Shown piece by piece: positions 55,723 to 64,000 of a stretch of 64,000 bases of DNA. The notes under the pieces are model-generated. The model was given only the letters and a program-made list of their open reading frames with translations. It had not been told where the DNA came from and did not search any database. Within the stretch, counting starts at the first letter, position 1. Each line of letters opens with the position of its first letter. A program made the translations under genes and the position numbers. Origin of the DNA: Orientallactaga sibirica (Eukaryota > Chordata > Mammalia > Rodentia > Dipodidae); NCBI GenBank assembly GCA_036365145.1, contig JAEOAD010002231.1, positions 5,253,501 to 5,317,500 of the forward strand. The letters run 5' to 3'.

Positions 55723-57984
55723 AAAAAAAAGTAAGTTGAATTAAAGTATTAATATGAAACAGCTTATATATAACTTTTATAAAATAATATGGAATAACAT
55801 ATTAATGACTAATGCTTAGATATATTATTTTATGAAAAAACAAACAGAAAGATCCAAAAAAGACTCCTCTTCAATATAAACTATAATTAAATATAAAGAA
55901 TGAAATACACATAAAAACTGATTTTTGAGACACATGTAACTGGCCTAGGATTATTATTTAAAAACCACTGGGAAAAATCCCATTGAAAAATCAGGCCAAA
56001 TATTTTCATTGATATTTAGAGAAAAGGTCTAGAATACCTAGTAAATACAGGAAAAGATGAATACACCCTCATGATACATTAAGTAAATGTCAATTTAGAC
56101 CACAAGTAGAATTTTATTTCTCATATGTAAGGTTGGCAGACTTGCACATCATCAAGAGTTGATGAAGAGAGTACAACCAGAAAACTTTAACACTGATTAT
56201 AAAATAATATTGGAAAAAGTAGTTCATCTTGTAGTAAATTTGAAAGTCTCCATGCCTAGACAAAGTAATTCTCTTAGAAGTGTGACATAGAAAAATATTT
56301 GCCTCTATTATATATGTGTACATACAAGCACAGAAAAATTTTCAATACAAAACTACTTGTGAAAATCCCTCAATTCATCAACAAAAGGATGACTGACTCA
56401 ACTGTTTTATAGAGAATGCATTACTAGAAAATGATTCCATCTTGATATATGGATGGATACCACGGACAATTCTTAATGGAAAAAAGTTATAGAAGGAAAC
56501 AAATGGATAACTCTGTGGGGGTATGGTCAAAATATGTATAGGATTTTATGGAATTAAAAAGAATTAATTATAGAAATTAAGATGGCAGTTAGATTTAGGG
56601 AGATGGAAATAAGACATAAAGATACTTAATTCCTAAATATTCCCTTTCTTGATGTGGGTACTAATACTTTGTGCATTGTTTTGTGAATTTACAGTTGACA
56701 TAACATGAGTTGGCTTGATTTATGATTTTTTTTTTACTTTATGAAAGTACAAAAGAAATATGCATCAAGTTGACAGTATATTTTGTGTTCCGGTTTTTAT
56801 TCTGTATCCTGACTTGTGAGATGCTGCACGAAACTCTCTTCTAATACTGCAGGTCTGAATGAACTACAGTTCTGCGAGCCACATGGTGCTGAGGATTAAT
56901 AACCCATAGTCTATCCTACCTCACTGTTAAGCAATGGCTTTTGTAGGCCAAGTATGCTAAATACACTTTCGATAGAAGATATCTGCAAACATTAACATTA
57001 AACATGGAGGAAGGCACAGAGAAGGAACCCAGTGGGATGAAGGTCAAACACTGGACCGAATACATAACCCTGTTTTGATGGAGACTGCTTGGTGGTAACA
57101 GTACCCACATCCACTCCTCACATCCCACTGCAAAACAGATCACTTGAATCTATGATAACACAACCCCAGAGGCCAAATAAATGGATATTAGGGTTGGAGG
57201 AAATGATACAATTCACATTACACTGCAGAAAATAAACATTACTTTTTGTACCTGTATTTGTGTGTGGAAATTTACATATAATATGTCCTTGTGATGCACA
57301 TCTTGAGTGAAAATTAAATATGGTATGTATTTGTAGTGTACATGTAAGAAGCCTACATGTATATTCACCAAATTGCTAATGTTTATCTGAGGTGTTTAGA
57401 GTGGATATTTTAAGGGCATTTTATTTTTTACTCTGCATTCAGATGCTTGTATTAATGCATATAGATTTAACTAACAGTGGATTGAAGATATTGAAATAAT
57501 CGTGTGTGGATTGAACATGCACAGACCATTGTTTTCTTGTATTTCCTAAGCAATTGAATTAAACCAAAATTTACATATTTGTGTTGTATTAGCTATTATA
57601 AGTAATTTAGAGGTGACTTAAATATATAGGAAGATACATATAGGTTATACGCAAGTTCTACACCATTTTATACATTTGTGGGTTTTGGTATTTCAGAGGG
57701 CTTTAAACTAATTCTCCAATGAACTGGAAGTGTCACTGTTTTTATAAGGCTCCTGTGAGAAACAGAAAAATTAAAAGGTAACTATACTTGTCTAGAATGT
57801 GTTACAATGTTCTCTTGCTAGACCCAACTTAAAAAAATAGTATTCTACAATGAATGTCATGCATTGTGCTGATTTTAATATATTCCAAGTTGCTTCGATA
57901 TTTTTTAAACTAAATATGGTTCAAATTTTGCCCCATTACATGTTTTTCTCATTAACTCTTATTGCTCTAGGCATCCTGTTCTTA
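55723..57984. other. Repeat-poor AT-rich segment, 2.2 kb
   Basis: No SINE, LINE or LTR recognised. 56,800-57,150 is less AT-rich and might hold a decayed DNA transposon, but I could not confirm one. No supported gene. Confidence 0.45.
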
Positions 57985-58110
57985 TTGTAATTGTTGTCAA
58001 TGACTGAGGCAAAGTAGCTATTAAGAATTTCAACCCTCACCTTTTTGGATCCAGTTTTTCCGTTGTCCCTGAAAAGCAATGAGCCCACCCTTCAGCTGCC
58101 GTGCCTGGAC
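57985..58110 (-). mobile_element. Ancient CR1/L3-clade LINE fragment (start of reverse transcriptase)
   Basis: On the minus strand about 40 codons from roughly 58,100 to 57,985 read without a stop and contain ..LLFRDNGKTG.. followed by ..VEILNSYFASV.., the conserved segment just before the reverse-transcriptase palm in CR1/L3 (and related L2) LINEs. Short but specific. The family call is firm at clade level, and L3 versus L2 is less sure. Confidence 0.7.
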
Positions 58111-58803
58111 TTCATAATCACTTCTCATCTCTGGCATGGTTCCTGCTGCATCCTTTGCTGCTGGAACACTGTTATAGCTTCCCTGTCTGATATGTCCCCT
58201 GGATGCCCTTACTAATTATTTTTTCCTCCAAGCATCATTTTTTAAAGTTCATTTGCTCTTTTTAGATGATTCTCTTCCTTCTTTTATTTTGCTTCTTTCC
58301 TTTATCTGTGTCTTAAGGAAATCCAAAGCACAATGAAGATCAGACATTTGCCGAGAAGGAATTTTTTTCAGCTTTGTTTCCTTGGGTAGAAAACATAGAC
58401 CTAGTTCGTTTTCTTGAAGGAGACTGGGCTGACCTTTAACAGTAATTGTTTTTCAAGTCATTAAGAAACATTTTTTTATTTTTCTCATTTTGGACCCCCC
58501 ACAGATTTTCTGACTAGAGCAACAAATAGGAAATGGTAATAGGAACTGCAGTTTCATGGTGAATAAAGACAATTAATAAAATAATGAAAATGCCACATTT
58601 TTGATTGGCAGTTTGAATAGTGGATTGATACTCAAAATGGATGTTAGGCTACTATTCAATTTTTATGATGATGGTAAAGAAGAGAAAGGAAAATGATTTT
58701 AGGAGAAGGTGGTAGATGGGGAATTCTGCTAAATGATCACAATATGCAAATAATAGAGTATTGGAAACACTAAGACATCCAAATAACTTGAAAATATTAA
58801 AAT
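58111..58803. other. Unassigned DNA beside the CR1/L3 fragment
   Basis: 58,110-58,450 is pyrimidine-rich and could be further upstream CR1/L3 sequence too diverged to read. Nothing else recognised. Confidence 0.4.
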
Positions 58804-59030
58804 ATGGAGCTGTAAAGATTGCTAAATGGTTAATGGCTCTTGTTTACATAGCTTTCTGGCCCAGGTTCAACTCCCAGCTACCCACACATACCAGGTGTAA
58901 GAGGTAACACAAGCACTTGGTGTTCATTTGCAGAGACAAAAAGCCCTGGTATGCTCCTCTATATACACAAACACACTCTCATGCACACACATGAGCACAC
59001 ACATGCAAAAGTGAATAAATAATATTTTCA
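58804..59030 (+). mobile_element. Old B2-superfamily SINE
   Basis: atggagctgtaaagattgct, ggcccaggttcaactcccag, acttggtgttcatttgcaga, then a CA-rich tract and tail gaataaataa. Highly diverged. Confidence 0.7.
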
Positions 59031-59224
59031 TTCTTAAAATATTAAGAGGTTTGATAGACTTTCTATGTAGTTGGAAGATATGTAGTCTGACTACATTTTT
59101 TAAATATTCTCTATAGTTATGTTATTTGGATGCTTCCGAAAAAGTGACAGTTTGCATTAGATTAATATGTTCAAAGTGAAATTACAAATAATATACAAGA
59201 CTAAGTAGGGAGATTTATTTAGAA

Positions 59225-60660
59225 TGTATATATTTTTTTGGATTTTTTTATTTCTATTATTCTGATTTTACATTCATAGTATTGGTTCCATTGTCCTCCT
59301 CCCTGTCCTCCCTCTTCCAAAGGGACCCTCATCAATGGGAAATGTGGATCGTGCATTGTGGGGGCTGTCAAGAGTTCTGGGGTAGGCCCCAGTCTCTGTG
59401 CTTAATGCCCCAAGTTGTGGCTCTAACAATCTTTCCGCCCCCTCTTCCGTGAGTTTCCCTGAGCCACGTTGGGGTCATTTTTGTTTGGCTTCAGTAATGA
59501 GGTTTTGGGGGCCTCTGTGTCTCTGAATATCTGGCTTAGTTGGAGTTGGATGTTTTCTGTGTTTATCTCCTTCAGCCATTTTCTGGTGTCGTGATCACCA
59601 TGGATGCTGTATTCTTGTCCTTCCCCTGCGTTTTTCTATGGTTTCAGTTGGGGCCCTGGTGAGGTGTGATTAGCTGATCCTCCCATCAGGTTCGTTGTCC
59701 ATCTGAAAAGAGATAAGCAAATTCTCCAAGGGAGAGAGAAGTTAGTACTAGATAGAAGGGATGACCATATATGTTTTGGAGAGAATTTTATATGTGTTGG
59801 CTCTCTTCTAGCCCACATTTGGTGGTCTCTTGAACTTGGAGACTGAGCTCGTTTTGTGTACCTGGTTTTTGACTTATTTCCCAGTTCCAGCAATGTGTTC
59901 CATTCCACTGAGTGGATCTATTAGCCAAATCAAGAGCAGTTGGTTACCCACCATGGCTGTTTGCCACTACTGCACTTGTATGAGCATTATGTCAGGTTGT
60001 TACCTACTGGGTATCTCAGTCTGAAAGATGTTTGGACCAATATCGGACATTTTCCCCCAGTTGCTGATGTAGCACCCTTTGGTACTAGACGAGCTAACTG
60101 TCTGGGGACTGACCCTCTTCCATATTCTGGCCAGGTCTCTCTCTGTTTGGTCTCACACACGTATGCTGTCTTCGACAGTAGGGTCTTACCATTAACCTTT
60201 GGTGGGTCACCAAGAACTCTGACAGAAGTCTGTCTTTTTATTTTTTTTTTGGGGGACCTTGTAGGTGCCTCGAATCAAGAGCTCATTGTGGAAGTTAACC
60301 CTGTGCTGGCACTGGGAATTTTAAGTCTGCACCTAGGAAGGTGAGGTAAGAAAAAGATAGATAATGTAAAAGAGAAAATGAGTATAGAGAGGAGAGGGAG
60401 AGAGAGAGAGAAAGAGAAGAGAGAGAGAAGCAGGACAAGATTAGGGTTAGCCTTCATGATGCTCTCTCCAGATTCCTGTGATTTGGGTGTTCTCTCTGCA
60501 GGCCTGCTGAAGGATCAATGTTTTAGCCTGTTGTTCAGAGTAAAGTGTTTTATAGTGTCTTTTCCTTTTGGGTCCCAATTTGTATCCCCTCCCTTGTTTC
60601 CCCCCACCTTCTCATTCCCTCCCTCCAGAATGTATATTTTTATTAGTGTTTCCTAAACTA
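59225..60660 (-). mobile_element. L1 3' UTR, most complete copy
   Basis: Read right to left, 60,660-60,230 matches the proximal 3' UTR beside ORF2 of the 29-kb L1 (ctgacagaagtct, gagctcattgtg). 60,230-59,240 matches the distal part at 8.5-9.5 kb. The inverted poly(A) end is a T-rich stretch at 59,228-59,262. The C-rich run at 60,588-60,630 is the sense-strand G-rich polypurine tract. ORF2 is absent, so the copy is 5'-truncated near the stop codon. Confidence 0.8.
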
Positions 60661-60776
60661 CTTTTAATTATAGGGGCTGCCCTCTTGTGAATAGATTGTT
60701 CTCTTTTGTGGGTGAGAAAGAGGAGGATAAGTGTTGTACTACCTTTGTTCTACAGAGATATAGAGCTCATAGGAGA

Positions 60777-60819
<43 letters not shown>

Positions 60820-61612
60820 TGATAGGATTTATAATAGAAACTGGTTTACACTAATGTCATCTGTAAGGTGGAAAATCAGAAAGCCAGTAGTATAGTTCAG
60901 TTGGTGAGAACCATGGGATATGGTAATTCATGGACTACAAAGGCCTTAGAGTCAGAAATGCAGATGGGTGAAAGACAGTGAATGAACCAGCTCAAGAGAA
61001 ACAGCTAGAATTCGCCTTTTTACCCTTAATGTACTTGATGTGGCCTAGCTAAAATTGACTCTTGTTTACTCAGGGTCAAATATCAATTCCTTCTGGAGAT
61101 ATCCTCATAGATATACTCAGAAATAATGTTTTACTAATTCTCTGGGTAGCACTTATCCCAGTCAAACTGGCACATAGAAGTAAATATCATGGGGCATAGT
61201 TATACCTGCATTCAGAGTCCACAATGATGGATACATTATAATATGTATTACCACTGTTGAGTAGAAGAAAATAACAGCTAAATATGACTGAATAAGAGCA
61301 CTAGTTCATTATCTGGTCTCAACACAACCTTCATGAGAGTTCCTGGGACCTCTGAACTATCTCACTGCATTTCCCTGGAAAAAAGAAATGTTTATTCTTC
61401 TATGTGAGTATTTTCACACTTTCATCTCCCTCTTCAAATGTCTAGAAAATTTTTTTTATATATTATTCTCTGATGAAGACTTTATCTTAGTTCCCAGATT
61501 CCTCAGAAATAACTAGAAAATAATCTTTATATGCCCTTATTACCAAATGCAACATCAATCTTCATCTGAATGCATACATTTAAATTCCTGTTAGTTTCCC
61601 TTGATTAATTGC
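60661..61612. other. Unassigned DNA with (TG)n microsatellite
   Basis: (TG)n at 60,779-60,821. No gene or mobile element recognised in the remainder. Confidence 0.55.
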
Positions 61613-62296
61613 TTTAAAAAAGGTTTATTTCATCTTACAATTCAATTTCCCAAGCACGATTTGTTGAAGAGGCTCTCTCCAATGAGTATTTTTGTCATTT
61701 TTGTCAAAGATCAGGTGGCTATAGCTACCTGGACTTACATCTGGATTTTCTATTCTGTTCCTTTTATCTACATGTCTGTTTTTGTGCCAGTGCCATGCTG
61801 TTTCTGTTATGATGACTCTGTAATATAGGTTAAAATCAGGTATGGTGGTATTGGTAAGATTGACATTTTCACAATATTGATACTTCCAATCCAAGACCAA
61901 GGCATGTCTTTCCATTTTATAGTGTCTTCTGCAATTTAAAATTTTCATTGTAGAGATCCTTCACTTCCTTGGTTAGGTTTATTCCAAGGTACTTTATTTT
62001 TTTGATGTTATTGTGAATGGGAGTGATTCTCTGATTTCATCCTCTGTTGTTAGCATATAGGAAGGCTACTGTTTTCTGTGTGTTTATTTTGTATCCTGCT
62101 ACATGGCTATAGTGTTTATCAGCTCTAACAGTTTGCTGGTAGAGTCTTTAGGGTCCTTTATTTATAGAATCATATCATCTGCAAATAATGATAACTTAAT
62201 CTCTTCCTTTCCAATTTGTATCCCTTTTATGTATGTCTCTTGCCTTATTGCTATGGCTAAGAATTCCAGTACTATATTAAATAAAAGTGGGGACAG

Positions 62297-62548
62297 AGCT
62301 GGAGAGATGGCTTAGTGGTTAAGGAACCTGCCTTATAAGCCTAAGAATGCTGGTTCCAATCTGCAGTGGTTCCAATCTCCAGGTCCCACATTTAACCAGA
62401 TGCAAAGTGACACAAGGGCACAATGCCACACTTGACGACAAGGGGACACATGCATCTGGATTTTGTTCACAGCAGCTGAGAGGCTGCTGGCACACCCATC
62501 TCTATCTGTCTTCCTCTCCCTCTCTCTCTGTCTCTCCAAAAAAAAACT
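62297..62548 (+). mobile_element. tRNA-derived SINE, long form with duplicated B-box region, inside L1
   Basis: agagctggagagatggctta, then ggttccaatctgcagtggttccaatctcc-type doubling (two units, each within 20 bases), long-form body, and tail tctctccaaaaaaaaa. Flanked by gtggggacag copies (62,287-62,296 and about 62,549-62,558). Confidence 0.95.
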
Positions 62549-62795
62549 GTGGGGACAGTGGACACCCTTGTCTTGTTCCTGATTTTAGTGGATTATGTTA
62601 TTTTTGTTCTTCAGTCCATTTATATAATGTATTATATTTATTGATTTGCATATGTTGAACCATCCCTGCATCTCTGGGATAAAGCCTACTTGGTAGGGGT
62701 GAATGATCTTTCTGATATATTCTTGTATTCTGTTTGCCAATATTTTATTGTGAATTTTTGCATCTATGTTCATGAGGGAGATTGGTCTGTAATTT

Positions 62796-62798
<3 letters not shown>

Positions 62799-62847
<49 letters not shown>

Positions 62848-62866
62848 TTTCTTCATTCTTTCTTTT
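62799..62866 (+). repeat. (CTTT)n microsatellite within L1 ORF2
   Basis: About 12-13 CTTT repeats plus interruptions, sitting between two recognisable reverse-transcriptase segments. It is not in a SINE tail. Confidence 0.95.
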
Positions 62867-63074
62867 TTTCTCTATCTTTGCCTGGTTTTGGTATCAGGGT
62901 GATGCTGGCTTTGTAGAAGGTGTTTGGTAGGATTCCTTCCTTTTCTATTTTATGGAAAAGTTTGAGAAGCATTGATGTTAGTTCCTCTATGAAGGTTTGG
63001 TAAAATTCAGCAGTGAATCCATCTGGGCCTGGACTTTTTTCAGCTGTGAAATTTTTTATATATATATAACTGTT

Positions 63075-63293
63075 TGAGCCGGGCATGGTGGTGCATGCCT
63101 TTAATCCCAGCACTGGGAGGCAGAGGTAGGTGGATCACCGTGAGTTCAAGGCCACCCCGAGACTGCATAGTTAATTCCAGGTCAGCCTGGACCAGAGTGA
63201 GACCCTACCTCAAAAAAAAAAAAAAATAAAATAAAATAAAATAAAATAAAATAATAAAATAAAATAAAATAATAAAATAAAAAATAAAATAAA
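63075..63293 (+). mobile_element. B1 SINE with long (AAAAT)n tail
   Basis: gccgggcatggtggtgcatg to gagaccctacctcaaaa, then an (AAAAT)n run to 63,293. Flanked by tatatataactgtttg and atatatacaactgtttg. Confidence 0.95.
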
Positions 63294-63569
63294 ATATATA
63301 CAACTGTTTGGATCTCCATAATTGTTACCAGTCTATTTAAGTGGTTAATCTCATCTTGATTTAATTTTGGTAGGTCATATAAATCTAGGAAATCATCCAT
63401 TTCAGATTTTCAAACTTAGTGGAGTATATGTTCTTATAGTATGTCTCTATGATACTTTGAATTCTCTGGTATTTGCTTAAGGTTAGAGTTTATCATGGTG
63501 GGAAAGGCATGATTGCAAGAGCTTGAGAAAGCTGGTCACATTCCTTCCACAGTGACAAAGTAGCAACTT

Positions 63570-63785
63570 GGTTGGAGAGATTGTTCAATGGTTAAAGCAC
63601 TTGCCTGCAAAGCCCAAAGACCCAGATTCATTGCTCCAGTACCCACATACAGCCAGATGCACATGAGTCTGGAGTTCTTTTGCAGTGGCTAGTGGCCCTG
63701 GCATGCTCATTCTCTCTCTTACTCTATCTCCTCCTTTCTCTCTCTTATTCTCTCATAAATAAATAATAATAAATAAAATATTTAA
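63570..63785 (+). mobile_element. tRNA-derived SINE, short form
   Basis: Head ttggttggagagattgttca, gcacttgcctgcaaagccca, gcatgctcattctctctctt and tail ataaataaataataataaat. Confidence 0.85.
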
Positions 63786-64000
63786 AAAATGAAGCCAACA
63801 CTGATGAATACTGACTCTTTGGCTAGCTTTCTCTGGTTTACATTGTCTTCTTTGCTATATATATGATCACATTCTCTCTATGGACATTAACTTCACTTTC
63901 ACATATTTGAGATTTTACCTCTATATGTACCACAATACTAAATCATCAAACATTCCCATTCTGAGACATATTTCCAAGTATCAAACTTGAATGTATTATT

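Larger units (their letters stand above)
61613..63480 (-). pseudogene. L1 ORF2 fragment (reverse transcriptase), interrupted
   Basis: Minus-strand reverse-transcriptase pieces, in order: 63,400-63,300, 63,050-62,880 (..[16 protein letters not shown].., ..[13 protein letters not shown]..), 62,773-62,585 (..[17 protein letters not shown]..) and 62,280-61,640. Later insertions are a B1 (63.1 kb), a TTTC run (62.8 kb) and a long-form SINE (62.3 kb). Both ORF2 ends are missing, and no catalytic frame is intact. Confidence 0.85.

Noticed and set aside
56800..57150. Possible decayed DNA transposon
   Set aside because: A few phrases looked familiar, but I found no terminal inverted repeats, target duplication or transposase residues.
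38400..58110. Both CR1/L3 pieces as one element split by 19 kb
   Set aside because: Strand and order allow it, but I see no intermediate CR1 sequence, so two independent fragments are the simpler reading.
451..63785. Many tRNA-like sequences with A and B boxes
   Set aside because: All are heads of SINEs followed by the SINE body and A-rich tail. None folds as a complete tRNA followed by a terminator at the right distance.
1..64000. Host gene exons
   Set aside because: Outside mobile elements no frame combines adequate length, recognisable domains and splice-site context. The window is best read as intergenic or intronic.

Overview
This window looks like non-coding nuclear DNA of a rodent. 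It is AT-rich and dominated by retrotransposons, and I found no host protein-coding exon, no functional RNA gene and no CRISPR array. The organism is inferred from the repeats. There are dozens of tRNA-derived SINEs of the B2 superfamily (heads reading like ggctggagagatggcttag), B1 elements with a 'gactacatagtgaattccag' body, B3/B4-like SINEs, MT/ORR-like MaLR elements and L1s with long rodent-type 3' UTRs. The B1 and SINE variants differ from mouse/rat consensus and fit a dipodid rodent (jerboa or relative; DIP-type SINEs). That assignment is an inference; a species search would settle it.

Layout. 0-9.6 kb: SINEs and old L1 pieces, ending in a minus-strand L1 3' UTR (8.5-9.6 kb). 9.9-11.85 kb: a complete plus-strand MaLR element with two LTRs, a primer-binding-site-like sequence and a near-perfect 5-bp target duplication. 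13.3-16.3 kb: the longest stretch with no repeat I can recognise. 16.5-18.1 kb: an L1 5' end (ORF1 start plus a 5' UTR with ~98-bp tandem units). 18.4-22.4 kb: SINEs and an L1 3' end. 22.06-26.17 kb: a near-identical direct tandem duplication of about 2.05 kb. 26.4-28.5 kb: a fossil plus-strand L1. 28.5-35.0 kb: a nearly full-length, broken minus-strand L1 with 92-bp tandem units in its 5' UTR, carrying a SINE and a solo LTR. 38.4-38.9 kb: an ancient CR1/L3-type LINE fragment with an unusually well kept reading frame. 39.4-44.05 kb: one MaLR nested inside another. 45.9-47.7 kb: L1 3' ends. 48.8-51.96 kb: a truncated class II (betaretrovirus-like) endogenous retrovirus. 57.99-58.11 kb: a second CR1/L3-type fragment. 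59.2-63.5 kb: L1 3' UTR and L1 ORF2, each with later insertions.

How the parts relate. L1 supplied the machinery that moved the SINEs: several SINEs have A-rich 10-20-bp target duplications typical of L1 priming. LTR elements inserted by integrase with 5-6-bp duplications. Every coding remnant has stops or frameshifts, so nothing here looks able to move on its own. The most unusual points are the two CR1/L3 coding fossils, the very young tandem duplication, a SINE subfamily with a duplicated promoter box, and two unrelated tandem 5' UTR types on L1s. I did not find a previously undescribed system.
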